DNA of 64,000 bases, taken from positions 61,154,114 to 61,218,113 of the forward strand of contig NC_081408.1 in the NCBI RefSeq assembly GCF_030272615.1, read 5' to 3'. Below the pieces are notes generated by a model. It was not told the origin of the DNA. It worked only from the letters and a program-made list of their open reading frames with translations, and ran no database searches. The position numbers and the translations under genes were made by a program. This stretch comes from Cryptomeria japonica. Lineage: Eukaryota; Streptophyta; Pinopsida; Cupressales; Cupressaceae. Positions 1-12,310 of the stretch are shown in pieces. Each line of letters begins with the position of its first letter. The first letter of the stretch is position 1.

Positions 1-581
1 TTGAGCTTCGCTTGGTTTCGAGAATAGTTTAATATTCTCTACTTAATAGGGCCAACCATGCGAAGGTGGAAGCTCATTTGGCCCCTCCCCCACCCCCCCT
101 AACATCACTCTAAATTCCCCATTAACATCTTATAACATCCATTCATTAATTCTTTCTACCATTAATAAAATATAGCATTCATTCATTAATATCAAATAAC
201 GTTCATTAACACATAACATTGATTAACATTAATTAACATGCAACATTCATCAATATTAATTAACACATATCATCCATAACCATTAATTAGCACATAATTA
301 CATTCACTAACACATAAAAATCAATCATTATCAAATAAGTTAGATTACAATCATTTCTTTCTTTGTTTTTTCTTTGAAGCTATGAAAAGACTAAGTGGAA
401 CATCAATGTCTTCATCATTTCCCCCCTCTACAGATGTTCCGCCAACTACTCATGATCTCAATGTATGCCTAGTCCTATACTAAGGACGAGAACACTGAAG
501 TGAAGGGGGGTCCTTTGCAATAACAAAGAAACGGGTTAAATTCAAAAAAAAAAAATTTATTGTTACAAGTATTTCATTAAT

Positions 582-3379
582 TTAGAGAACATAATTGTTG
601 TGCTCTTTACTTGATGGGGCCACATCATTTTGTGTAGCCTCAACCTCAACATGTTGAACACCACGGTCCTCTTCACCTGAGTGGGGAACATCACGTTCTT
701 GAGGCTGTGTACCCAGATCATGCTCCACTTGCTCACCACTGACTACATGCTCTAAAATATTAACAAGAAAGGTTACATTAATTACTATTCTAATTACAAA
801 TTAAGATGTTTAATTGTATTAATAGCTAAATAAATAAATTTGAATAGCAAATGAATACCTCCAGTACTAGGATGCACATCCGGATGTTCATGTGCAGGTG
901 GTGTTTCACAATTAGTAGGCTGCATTCCAATGACATGCACATTGTTATCATTGCTTGCTTATTTAAAACAAATATAGTCACTTTATGTTGGAACTCAACA
1001 TCAATTAGATTATTGGTAAAGTATTCAATCTGAAACAACTTCCATTTACCATATTTACCTATGTGACGGATGCACTCGAATGTTGTGTATGCCCACTCAA
1101 TTCTCATAGCCGATTAGCCACGGCTGAATAGCCTTGCTGGTAGGCAATTCTCTTGTCATCTTCTGTGGGCGCTCTATTGAATTCAGAGCCCTTCATTTTT
1201 GCTTGGTACTATGAATTTTGCTTGCATTATTTGATAAAAAAAACGTTTGCAATTTATTAATATTTTGAGACAATATGGGAGTTTACATGAGATACTTACA
1301 ATTCATGTAGCAAGTTTCATGTAACCACCAGAGCCGAGTTTGTGTTGCCCGTGCTTTTCTTACCTTGCCTTGGTTGCCTTTGACGTGTCACTCAGTCTAT
1401 AAAAAGTTTGAAATATGTTAGATTATATAAATATAAAGAGTAATTAATTAGTACATAATTACATTCTTAATAGTATCCCATACCTTCTTCTGGCGTCTAC
1501 TGGTGTATTTCCTTTTTTCCTTTCAATTCTCTCCTTGGCATCCAAAATTAGGTCCTTCCACTCCCTCTCTGGAATCATGGGGGGATGCTCGTACTTTAGG
1601 TTCCTCTCCAAATGGGTCCTGTATTGGTCCCTCACATACTTTAGATATATGCCAGCTTTTTCAAGGAGCTTGGTTTTGTCAAAGGTGTCATTTCCAAACC
1701 ACTCAACCATTTGGTTTGTCAATTCATCTTTTAACCTTTTTTCTTGGTCATTCCACCTTTTAAAGAAAAAACAAACCTGTTAGACTCAGAAATGAACTGA
1801 AGCTACATTTATTACACTTGAAGAAATGGATCAAAGGAAAAGTATTCTAGCAATGATATGAAATCAAAAGTGGATAAGGGTTAGTTCACATATGATGTAC
1901 CACCTTTTACGTATGGTGGGCCCAAATATCTGCAATGCAATGTCACTAAGATGTTTATAGAAAATATCATTGCCTGCAAAAAATTCATGGGATCAATATT
2001 AGTCCAAAATGAGTGATCATAAAGTAAATTACAATTAGAGTATATATAATAATAATTTTAAAGTACCTAGAACCTTTTGTATCTTTAAGGGAAGCATTTC
2101 TTCATTGCTCACCATGAATGTGGCCTACAATGTTCCCGTACTAGCAATACGAGAAGATCTAGGAAATGATGCTATGTTATCAGCAATAGTCGCCTATGGC
2201 ACATCCTCATGTGCATCTCCTCCTGCAAAAAATGAATACACTATGAAATGGCATTATAATTTAAGAAAGAATGCTTGAAGGGAAATAAACACATGACATA
2301 AGATAGAGAAAAAGAGGGATCTACCAATAGTGGGCGGGCCAATATGACGTGCACTAGAGGATGTTTGCATGCTACGTGTTGCTGACATTGTAGTCGGCAA
2401 TATAGGTGAGGGTGACCTCTGATGAGGTGGTGTCGGCATTTGCACAGTATCATTGACAACACCTAAAGAATAATACATTAATATATCAAACATTAAATAT
2501 ATGAAAAGTGCAAGAATTGTAAACAAGGATGAACCTTTATTTTGAAAATTGACAGTATCAAGTATGATGTGTTTTGGGTACTCAGAGTGATAAGCCAAGC
2601 AAGTGATAATACAAGAAAATCGTCATCACCTAATCCTGCAACACCCTGATCATAGGAACGACTTTCATGAGGGCGGATAAATTGTTGTAAAAACAATACG
2701 TACATATTTTAGTTAATGACATAAAAAGAGAATAAAATATAAACCATTATTGAACTTTTGTAATAATTAAAGCTTTCATTACTACTTACTTGCAAGTTTT
2801 CTACTGTCTTATACAATAATTCCACCCTCTGTCATATCTCATTAGTGGTAGGATGCACGATTACCAAAGCAACAATCTCTTTTCTAATTTTTATAAGAGG
2901 CATTTTAAATAATTTCACAAGGTCTGTGGGATCTTCAGGGTCATCATTGCTTAACCCTAATGATTCCACATCCATAGAAAGGTGCTTAGGTACTGCAACT
3001 CCCTTTCCCTTTCCCCAAACATCCGTCTGTGTCAAGAATATCATTAACAATTAAAAAATTAGTATAAATCACTAAAAAAAGGAACATAATAATGTAACAG
3101 TTTGCTTCTACCTAATTTGTACAATTACAATGAGGTTTACTTGCTTGGTAGAAGTGTCGCAAGGTACATCTCTGTCTGCGATATGTGATGGATCCATGTC
3201 GGCCTGTGAGAAAGAAAAAATGTAAAAAACGTTAGCAAAATTACATCATACACAACATGAACAACATGAACTTTGTAGACAAAAAGAGTATTAAATAATA
3301 AAAAGACGTTGTCATCAAAATCATTGTAAATTTTGTAATTCCTTACCTTTACTTTATGTAGACTATGCAAGATCCTCAA
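582..3379 (-). pseudogene. TNPA-like CACTA gene (Transposase_24 type), broken
   Basis: This is the second gene of the CACTA element, by family knowledge a DNA-binding accessory protein of transposition. The clearest exon is 1459-1722 (see separate entry). Upstream pieces read in minus frames near 2254-2598 (Ser/Pro-rich linker) and 2832-3050. Downstream pieces are 1100-1200 (segment with EFNRAPTEDDKRIAYQQGYS), 826-1107 (IRHIGKYGKWKLFQIEYF) and a last exon 582-751 that starts after an AG acceptor and ends in TAA. The pieces lie in different frames, partly through introns and partly through frameshifts and stops; one frame break is near 1108. The exon count and exact start are uncertain. The outer coordinates are approximate. 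Confidence 0.6.
1459..1722 (-). pseudogene. Transposase_24-type exon of the TNPA-like gene
   Basis: An open stretch of about 87 codons contains the motif KYEHPPMIPEREWKDLI followed by a basic segment (DAKERIERKKG). That is the signature block of plant En/Spm Transposase_24 proteins, where a tyrosine-rich spacing helix precedes NPRYEHPPM-like residues and a W-[KN]-D-L. The next piece in the 3-prime direction, near 1300-1400, carries the basic region after the block but contains stops. The exon is bounded by AT-rich probable introns. Identification rests on this motif only. Confidence 0.65.
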
Positions 3380-3601
3380 CTAAATGGTCACATAAATAGT
3401 CACATAGCTAATAAACAATCCAATTTCCATAAATAAACACAGTTTAAAAATTGTCACATAAATAGTCACACCCCTATCTCCATCTCCATATTAAAAGGTG
3501 CATCATGAATTAATTATGTAATGGCATTAGAATTCAAAACAAAATGAATTAATTATGTAAAAAAAATTCTATCAAGAAGTCAATATTCAATAAATAATAT
3601 A

Positions 3602-3653
3602 CTAATCACATTCCTCATACATTTCATTCCTCATCATCATGAACATCAAGGTC

Positions 3654-3734
<81 letters not shown>

Positions 3735-3890
3735 GTCGTCGTCGTCGTCATCATCATCATCAACATCTTTGCCATCATCATCACCATCATCACTATCACC
3801 ATCACCATCATCATCATCAGCAACATCATCATCATCATCATCATCATCTTCTTCTTCTTCTTGTTCTTCTTCATCATCATTGTGAAACTA
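3602..3890. repeat. (TCA)n / (GAT)n trinucleotide microsatellite
   Basis: A run of TCA triplets, with short (GTC)n and (TTC)n interruptions, covers about 290 bases. On the minus strand one frame gives GAT, i.e. poly-aspartate. It starts directly downstream of the stop codon of the transposase C-terminal exon, whose own tail is Asp/Glu-rich. Low-complexity reading frames of poly-Met or poly-Ile across it are not genes. Confidence 0.97.
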
Positions 3891-4733
3891 TCAATCGTGA
3901 TCATCATCCACTTCATCTTCTACTTCTTCGGTATCTTCTTCTTCGGTATCTTCTTCTTCCATCACATTATACTTTATCGGCCTTCCTCTTGGATCATGTC
4001 TAACAACAAATGACCAACCCAGTTTATGTGGAACCTCAGAGTAAAATACTTGCTCACATTGGCTTGGAAGAAAATAGGGCTCATCTCCAACTGGTTCAAA
4101 TGACCTTGTATTTAGCATTATAAAACCATTATCATGTTCAATAACAGTTCTATCAGGATCATTTCTATTTAATCGTAGCCTGTACCATTTGACGATGAAC
4201 AAAACTAATTTGAAGGAATTAAAGTCACACTCAAGTATATCATCCAAAATGCCATAGTATCGATTTTGAGACTGTTGAGGATGAATGTCATTTCTTGATG
4301 AAATATTTGTCACCTCAAAGACTGCAGTGATGCCAGAATCACAAGTTTTCTTCGTGTCATCCAACTTTTTTATGTGAAATTTATGACCATTGCAGCACAT
4401 AGCGTTGTGGTGTTTGACCTGCGATATGTCAAACATGTAAAATTTATTGCATTGTGAGTTGATAAACATATGGGTGATTAATAAATTTATACGTACTTGT
4501 TTATCTCTTAAACCATATGCTAAATCAATTTCCCTTTGCGTAACATTGGAATCTCCATTACGATGTGCTTCTTTAACCAATGAAGCAACACCTTCCCATG
4601 TTAACGTGCGTCTAGAATGTTGACAACGTTCAATCCATACCGTCATCCAATCAAGATTGTTTGCAATATACAAATGTAGTGCATCCCACTCTCGACCAAC
4701 TATACAAAAAATAAATAGATGTCTTACAATCAA
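3891..4733 (-). pseudogene. CACTA TNPD C-terminal exon with DUF4216 and acidic tail
   Basis: An open frame of 280 codons on the minus strand. Roughly residues 110-150 hold CCNGHKFHIKKLD and residues 150-250 the DUF4216-like block (YYGILDDILECDF, VKWYRL, SFEPVGDEPYFLPSQCEQVFY, GWSFVVR, GRP). The last 25 residues are almost all Glu/Asp. DUF4216 is a known companion domain at the C-terminal side of plant Tnp2 transposases; its role is unknown. The N-terminal portion (residues 1-80) matches the usual stretch preceding it, possibly with a retained intron. The frame ends at a TAG just before the GAT microsatellite. This is the best preserved piece of the element. Confidence 0.8.
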
Positions 4734-4761
4734 TTTATTTTGAAGATTAATAATTAATTAA

Positions 4762-7137
4762 CTACAATAACATCTTATAATTACCTCTCACTTTCCTCAA
4801 TCTACCTTTCCCCGTCAAGTACTCCCCTTCGAATTTGTTAATGGTGTTGGGATCCCAAATGCGATCCATGTGGATCTTTGCTGCAAACTTAGGAAGATAT
4901 TCAGAAATGTACACCATAGTCTGGTATACCATATATCCCTCCACCATAGAACCCTCAGGATGTGCTCTTTATCGAACCAAAGCCTTCAAAAATTTCAAGT
5001 GCCTCTCAACCATCCACATTGACCTAGTGTGTACAGGTCCACACAATTCAATCTCCTCAACTTGGTGTATGAGGTAGTGTTCTTGTGCATTGAAAAAAGC
5101 TGGAGGTAGACACTTTTGCATTTCACACATTAAATGAGGAATTTTTCTCTTCCAATATTTTATATCGTCTTTATGGATTTATTTACATGACAACCACCTA
5201 CAAGGTATTCAAAATGCAAAAAAATATATTACATAAGAAGTAAAATAAATCACAAATATAATATCTATACAACAAACTAAACAAATATCACTACTTACCT
5301 TATGTATTTTCCAAGATCATATATGACTTGCTTGACATTATTGTCAAAGTTGTCTGGGAGAGATAGAGGTAGAACGTACTGCAACAATTATAAAATTATG
5401 TTTTCATTTTTTTGTAACATAATGAAAAGTACACGTACGCTCAGTACTTAAATACATACTAAAAACACAAGAGCATGAATTAGCTTTATGAAGGTATGCC
5501 AATCATATGTTTTCATCCCTGGCCCAAATTCACTTTTCTTTGATATGAAATTGTTTATGTTCGCAGCAAATCGTGTGAGAAATGGAATTTTTCGTATGAC
5601 TTCTTTTATAGCATTGCTTTGCTGGTTCGTTAATAACCAAGGAAGCTCACTTATATTAATCTGGTCTCCATGGCTATTTGATTGAATGACATTTATCATT
5701 GCATGATTGGAATCCTGAATGTCACTACATATTTTGACAATTTTTTCTTTTTCACGCCTTCCATCCAATATTTTCCATAATGTCTCTGTTATATTCTTTC
5801 CAATATGCATACTATCAAACAAATGAACAATTTGTAACTGCTCGTAGTAGGGCAACCTACTAAATTGTCAGGGATAACTTTTTATTCCCTTAGGAAGGTG
5901 GTCATTTATGCCTTCACGACCATCATGATCATCAATCACGTCATCAGTAAACAAAACAAAATAGAAAAGATGTTTTATGACAAACCAATAGATGGAATGG
6001 CATTACCTTGATGATTAATTCTATTATATTCCAACTTCCACGGGTGAGGTGTCATTCTTCGTGGCTTTGATGTATTCTCTCCTTTCCCATTGAAAAGATG
6101 TTTTTCATTATTTCGATACTTATGATTTTTGTGGAGAAAGTGCCTATACTCATCAAACACTTGCTTTCCTAAACTTTTTGAATGATGAGATTTCATCTTT
6201 GGACCAAAAACAGGACATGCAAATTTTCCCTTTGTTTGAAGACCTACAAGATAATGTATAATTGGATTAAATATGATAATTTTTTGAATTATAATGTTCA
6301 TACACAACTTAAACACTATAACATACCACAAAAATGTGTTAGCCCCGGGGCATCATGTATTGTCCATAGAAGCATCGCATGGAATTGAAATTGTCTTTGT
6401 CCTATTGGTCTAGAGACGTCATACACAGTGACACCATTCCATAACTCCAACAACTCATTAATAAGAGGCTCGATATATACATTCATATCTTTAACTTGGT
6501 ACTTACCTAATCGAATGAACAAAAACATTACATAATTATTATGACCATTTTATTGAAATATTTATAATTAAATTTAGATGACTATATTTAAATGATAAAA
6601 TGCCTGGAACAATCATTGCCAATATTATGTGCTCCCTCTTTATTGACATCCATGGAGGAATGTTATTGTTGATAACAAAAACAGGCCACACTGAGTAAAC
6701 AGATCTCATCTCTCCAAATGGATTGACACCGTCCGCTGCCAATGAAAGCCTGAGATTATGAGGTTCTTCTTTAAAGTGTGGCCACTTTTCCTCTATGTCC
6801 ATAAATGCTGAACCATCCACAGGCATTCAAATAATGTCATCTCGACTTCTATTGCGTGCATGGTAATCCATAAATTGTGCCAAGGTAGTGCACTTGAATA
6901 ATCATTGCATATGTGGAATAATGGGAATATAGCGAAGAACCTTGCGAGGAACCCTTTTTGTTATTTGATATGTTTGACATCTACTGATATGACATTCAGG
7001 GCATTTAGTTCAAAATTCATGTTGTTTGTGATATATAATATGATCATTGTGACAAGCATCTATTGCTTGATACTCCATTCCAATATCTTTCATAACGGCA
7101 GATAATTCTCGGTATGAGCAAGGTAGAATATTTGATG
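4762..7137 (-). pseudogene. CACTA TNPD transposase core (Tnp2 family), broken
   Basis: Tnp2-type transposases cut and join CACTA ends in the nucleus. Recognisable minus-strand blocks, in order, are: 6840-7137 (AVMKDIGMEYQAIDACHNDH and a CPECHISRC cysteine pair), 6539-6826 (NLRLSLAADGVNPFGEMRS), 6316-6528 (WNGVTVYDVS, FQFHAMLLWTIHDAPG), 5975-6331 (KGKFACPVFGP), 5448-5855 (HLFDSMHIGKNITETLWKIL) and 4762-4947 (EYLPKFAAKIHMDRIWDP). All are classical Tnp2 blocks in the correct order. At least three in-frame stops fall in 6840-7137 (e.g. after HKQHEF and before MPVDGSAFMD), so the gene is dead. Introns may separate some blocks. It continues the N-terminal exons above 7150. Confidence 0.82.
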
Positions 7138-7158
7138 GTGGTAACAAAAACTCACCTA

Positions 7159-7926
7159 TCAATCTACAGAAATAAAATATAATTTGTTATAATAACAAAT
7201 ATTAATGGTACAACATGATTCATAGTTTATTATGACATATATGGCATGCCTTAACATACGTGACATTGTTATGTTGGATAAACCATTCATAACCTTCAAG
7301 TTCACCAACAACAATACAGCGGAGAGAAGAGTTGCCTGTGAGCCTTCATAAAGGGCCTCAGATGCCTTCTCAAGTAGAGGGACATCATGAACAACATCAA
7401 GGTCATCTTCATAATCATGATTAGCTGCATGAGTACTAAATGAGTCATGGATCAATGTATTTGTACCATCATCTTCAATTGTGTTTTCTAGCTCATGATT
7501 GTCATCTTCCATGGGATCATTATCTTCAGCTTCGATATTCACACCTCCATGTTCATCCACTTCGAAAACCATATTCTCAGGGTTGTGTTGATCCATACCA
7601 TGTGCTCCGGGGTGCTCGACCTATATAAAATTGATATACATAAATAAACCATGATCATGATCTCATCATCACGTGATTTATTATGTATATAAATTGTCAA
7701 AAAAATATAATGAAAAACTTACCAATGGATGATAATCATGTCCACCTTCAATGTGACCATGCAGCCTACAATGTTTCTTCATTGTTTTGATTAGAAGTCT
7801 TCTAGTCTTTAACCCCTTGCAAATTTTGCACGGACAATAACATTTTCCATCACCTTTTCTTTTCAAGTTAGACCACAATCTAGCAATTGTCTCCTTATTT
7901 TTTTGTTCGTTGATATTGTCTGACAT
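7159..7926 (-). pseudogene. CACTA TNPD N-terminal exons (transposase-associated domain)
   Basis: The first exon (7681-7926, start ATG at 7924-7926) encodes a small basic domain with the zinc-binding-like pattern CYCPCKICKG, then TRRLLIKTMKKHCRLHGHI and a Tyr-His motif (DYHPL). This is the transposase-associated domain found at the start of plant Tnp2 proteins. The second exon (7159-7596) begins with a strongly acidic linker (NDPMEDDNHELENTIEDDG) and ends with PLLEKASEALYEGSQATLL, the usual lead-in to the Tnp2 core. The gap between them looks like a short intron. The start was chosen because the domain begins right at this Met. Confidence 0.8.
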
Positions 7927-7950
7927 GGTTTTTCTTCACAAGCAAGAAAA

Positions 7951-9400
7951 TAGAAATTATTGTCTGACATGGTCTTTCCCTCAGGAGCTGGCAGATCCTG
8001 CTTCCATACTTTAATTCTATTTTCTCAAAGGACAATCCTAAAAATCCATGCATTGTAAACAACTTTTTACACCTTTGTTGGTTGTGGTGGCGTCATAGAG
8101 AGTTTACATCAATAAATGAAGAACATGCCAATGCTTTTAATGCAGCAGTAAAAGTCTATCTCTTATTCAATATCTCTAGTGAAACCCCCCTGATCTTTTG
8201 TTGGAGTAGAATTTGTTATATTCTAGAAAGGGTCTTGTGCTTTGTTGATGGGACATTCATCTACCTCAAGAAATAATTGTTCTTATCTCCAACAAGAAGT
8301 GGAACTAAATGAAGATCTAGCACCATGAAATTAATCCTCAAAAGGATTACTATAGTTAGTTTTGGTAGATAGTGATCTAGGTAAAATACTAATGTGGCTT
8401 TATGAAACATTATGTACTAGCTTAGCATACTCTAACAACTTTGGTGCGACATGCTACACCCAATTAAGTCTCCATCGGTATCTCTATTGTGTTTATGGAT
8501 TGGGATTCAATGTACTTTTTCTATACATAGATTTTACTTTCAACTAAGGAGGTTTGTATGTACTTACTTGTCTTTCGATTGTATCCCTATTTCAAGAATT
8601 TCTTCTATCAACAAATCATTTGTTGTAAGTTGTACAAGTGGAAGCTTGAACATGCCTTCCATGCTAGCCTTGTTGATACGTTCAACACCATCTTGTGCAA
8701 CAAATCTTTAGAACTCCATTTTTTTGAATTGAAGAGTGAGTAGTAGGGACAATCTAGGACACTTACGGAGGTTTTGCAAGAGAGATAAATAGACCTAAAT
8801 ATTATGGCTTAATAATGGTCAATAGGTAAACAGATAAGAAACTCTCAATATCAAAATGACTTTCTCAATTGTCTTTACTCGAAATGGATAGATCTGCTAA
8901 TAATGGCTTTATGACTGTATGTCAACTTTAGACTCAATCCAAGAAGAGCTATAACTAATATGCGATATCTAGATTTATGATCTCTATAATATAACAATCC
9001 AATAATTTTGTTTCCACGCATATATACCACAACACAAACATCATGCTAGTGTTCAACCATAACAATTGATATCCTAATTATAGAATGTGAAATATGCACA
9101 TAACTATGAATAAAGATTAAGAAAAACAAAGAAATATGCTTATTGCAAACATAAATGACTAATGGACAAGAATTGAATTCATTGTAGATAGTTTTGAATA
9201 TCAAATTCACTTATTCATGTGCATTTAGTAACTCATGTACTTGTGGCCAACCATTTATCTCTTTCATAAATTAAACACTTATTAATAACATTAAATGGCT
9301 GAGTAATTATGTTTTAGTAGAAATTGAAAATAAAATATTTTATTTCAGGACAACTCACACTATTCCCTATCATATTTTAGACTCTCGGTTTTGTTAGTAG
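7951..9400. other. No gene recognised
   Basis: AT-rich sequence beyond the CACTA transposase. Short open stretches at 8082-8276 and 8558-8743 (plus strand, about 60 codons each) resemble no family I know and have no promoter or splice context. The stretch just before 9401 ends in a stop codon in the PPR frame. Confidence 0.6.
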
Positions 9401-10180
9401 TGGTTTGATGTCTTTGGAGCTAATCATTGCATTTCTTTAGTTACGTTTGCTAGCCTACTCCCAGCCTATGCCAAAATGGGAGCTTTGGAACAGGGTATGG
9501 ACATCCATCAAAGCATAAAAGATAAAGGAATTTTGTTAGATGTAGTTGCAACTACAAAAAATGGATTTGGTGAGAAGGCTTTAGAAACTCTCAAGCAAAT
9601 GCAATCGGTAGGTGTAAAGCCAAATTCCATGAACATTGCTACTATCCTCCCTGCCTGTGCCAAAATGGGAGATTTGGAACAGGGTATGGACATTCATCAA
9701 AGCATAAAGGATAGAGAAATTTTGTTAGATGTTGTAGTTGTAACTGCCTTGGTAGACATGTATGCAAAATGTGGAAGCATAGACAAGGCATGTGAACTAT
9801 TTGATAGAATGCCTGAAAGAAATGTTATCTCGTGGACTACAACGATTGCTAGATATGCACAAAATGGATTTGTCGAAAAGGATTTAGACACTTTCAAGCA
9901 AATGAAATTGGAAGGCATAAAGCCAAATTCCACAACCTTTGCCAGCACCCTCCCTGCCTGTGCAAAAATGGGAGCTTTGGAACAGGGTATGGACATCCAT
10001 CAAAGCATAACGGATAGAGGAATTTTGTTAAGTGTTGTACTTGCAAATGCCCTGCTTGACATGAATGCAAAATGTGGAAACATGGACAAGGCTCGTGAAT
10101 TGTTTGATACGATGCCACAAAGAGATGTGATCTCAAGTGAACAATCAACACGCGCATATATGGGAGGAAGGGATTGCTGA
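9401..10180 (+). pseudogene. PLS-type pentatricopeptide repeat (PPR) protein fragment
   Basis: Open for about 260 codons from just after a TAG at 9398 to a TGA at 10180. PPR proteins bind organellar RNA. The fragment shows classical plant PLS motifs: LLPAYAKMGALEQGMDIHQS, ALVDMYAKCGSIDKACELFD, MPERNVISWTTTIARYAQNG and FKQMKLEGIKPNSTTFAS. About two and a half PLS triplets are present; a full gene would have many more, plus an E/DYW tail and an organelle-targeting peptide, and none of these is visible. The first triplet lacks about 39 residues: DVV joins directly to TTKNGFGEKAL, skipping the usual DMYAKCG...ISW block. A second ATG at 9476 is internal to a motif and not a true start. After DVIS the motif breaks into unrelated residues. 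It is an orphan fragment, intronless, possibly retroposed or recombined. Confidence 0.85.
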
Positions 10181-11039
10181 TACAAAATTGAATGCTCACT
10201 CCTCAATCACAGTTCTATGGTTTTACGAGATTAAACTAGGACAATTAACCACCACATGTATATTTTTTTGCAACATGAAATTAAAAACTAGGGCAATTTG
10301 AATCTACCTCCCATGTGGGATTGCCTTCGACGCGGGTTTGATGTTCTTGGGGGTTGAAGTCACCATGGACGCCTATGTGGGATTGCAATATACTTATCTA
10401 TTATAGTTCTCCTTTCGCTCATTCATAAATTAGAAAATGATTCATGTTAAGGGTTTTATAAGAGATTTAAAAATGTTTTTTTGTTTCTTTTCTACAACCT
10501 TCTATGATTGTGTTCTACCCTCTCCATTTGTGCATTATCATAAATATGACTACATTACATGACTGTAACCTTCTATGATCTTTAACCTTCATTCCACATG
10601 ACTAATTCTTAGTATATCCTCTTGAATATTTCATGCTTTATGTCTAATACTAGGACTATCATTTTCTATTCTTGTTCCTTACTATGACTTGGCCTGATAT
10701 AAAAATCCTACTATCATGTTGAGTTTATTTCAACTTGATGTTTTCTATAAGGCTTTCCCTCTAGTGTTGATATTGTTCTTCATTTGAATACTCCAAGAAG
10801 CTATAATTGATACTATTAAATGAACCCCTATCACAACCTTTGTATATATCTATCACAAAATATTCTCATAAACACCTTTAAATCCTCATTTTTGTAATTT
10901 CCCCACTACTCCTTCATGGATAGGTGCAAGGATTTTGAAAAAAAGGTTTTAACCTCTACTAGGTTTTGAAAGAAAAAAAAAAGGTACAAAAAATGCTTGC
11001 TAAAACTAATCTAGTGGGAGAGATAGTGAAATTTTTCTT
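10181..11039. other. No gene recognised
   Basis: AT-rich non-coding sequence between the PPR fragment and repeat R1a. No open frame, RNA gene or repeat boundary is visible. Confidence 0.6.
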
Positions 11040-12310
11040 TAAAAATCTTAACTAATATTTGATAGGAAATACATTTACACATAAATAATGAGAATTTTTA
11101 TTAAAAAGAGTCTCTACCTCTTCTTGTAGCATGTCAATGTTGAAATATTTGGCAAATAATAATTTAGATCTTTAAAGTGGAAATGTAGCAAGGGTGCTTT
11201 CTACAAAGACCAAGATTATAAAAATGGGAGCTCCTACCACTAAATAAATATTTATGCAATTCATAGAGAACTATTAAATCATAATAATCAATAGTGAGAG
11301 CTTCTAAATATTATTTTACAAATGTTTCAATTCTTATCATTTTAAGTTTTGTTTTGTTATAACATGTTGAAATTGATTTAAAATATTTATGCAAAACAAC
11401 CCGTTCAATGCAACATCCAACAATGCCATCTAAACAAATGTTATTTTCTAGTTTCTTAAAAATAGAACACATTTTCTCTCATAAGATTGTGATCATTATG
11501 TTATTTGAAAGCAGGGAAAAATTGGATGTGTTTAAAGAACATATATTAAAATGAGTACAATCTATTGAGAAAAGACATAATGTTTCCAATATACCAAATT
11601 TTGTAATTTCACCATCTCAAATAACACTTTTTGGTGACACTTAGAAATTTTTGTGTTGTAGTTTATTTAACAAATACAAGGATCAAATACTTTTAATGTG
11701 AGATAGAACAATGTAAACAAACCCATGCTAGTAAAATAAATTAGGATCAAAAGTATGTTTTTCCATGGAAAGTCCTTACCATTAATGAATAGTCTTTGCA
11801 CATGTTATTTTCAATGGAAATTGCAACCACACTATTAGTTGTTTCTCTATTTTTACTTTTCTTGTCACTTTTGTTATAAGATTCCACAATGTAGAGATGT
11901 TTGATCTGTATAGCTATTGCATTTTTTACATCATTGTTTTTTAATTTCATTATCGTTGGATCAAACCTAATCATCACCTTCATGGTCAATTGTTAAAATC
12001 TTGAATATGCCATATGCATTATTAACCAAACAATTTTGTTTAGATTTATTTTGGAGCTATGTTATATTTATAATTTTCTAGTTTTAACTTTTTCAATTAT
12101 ATTTTGACTATGTTTTATTTTTTTGTTCACTATTACAAGATAAAAGATTGATAAGATGCTTTGTGCCTTGCTACTAATATATTACATCGTTCAATATAAT
12201 TAATCTCACATCTAAATTTTAAAGTTTCAATAATATTTAGTTATTTACTCTAAATACATTATAATAACTTTTTAAATAAAAATAAAAAAGATGTCTCCAT
12301 TCAACCTTTC
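11040..12310. repeat. Dispersed repeat R1, copy a
   Basis: Matches 21880-23070 (R1b) over most of its length with many substitutions and small indels, and its last part also matches 46855-47100 (R1c). Anchor words shared by a and b include TGTAGCAAGGGT, GGGAGCTCCTA, CACCATCTCAAATAA and GATAGAACAATGTAAACA. It has no coding capacity. It lies upstream of UGT pseudogene 1, as R1b does for UGT 2 and R1c for UGT 3, so it probably belongs to the duplicated UGT unit rather than to a mobile element. Confidence 0.8.

Larger units (their letters stand above)
1..7950 (-). mobile_element. CACTA (En/Spm) DNA transposon, degraded, minus strand
   Basis: Two transposon genes lie head to tail on the minus strand: a TNPD-type transposase (3891-7926) followed by a TNPA-like gene (about 582-3379). 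This pairing and order is typical of plant CACTA elements. I could not find a convincing CACTA-type terminal inverted repeat on either side. The left end may lie outside the window and the right edge is placed only by the transposase start. Several in-frame stops show it is not autonomous now. The first 580 bases are AT-rich with many short ATTAACA-like repeats and no gene. Confidence 0.8.

Noticed and set aside
3602-4013. Open frames of poly-Met or poly-Ile across the TCA repeat
   Set aside because: They are produced by the trinucleotide repeat and have no gene features.
8177-8181. TAGTG as the possible terminal inverted repeat end of the CACTA element
   Set aside because: Five bases only; no matching CACTA end and no 3-bp target duplication were found.
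8082-8743. Possible small genes of about 60 codons
   Set aside because: No recognised family, promoter or splice context; the length is expected by chance.
10000-10206. Minus-strand open frames across the PPR fragment
   Set aside because: They are antisense shadows of the PPR repeats; the repeated start word MSIPCSKAPI mirrors the plus-strand repeat.
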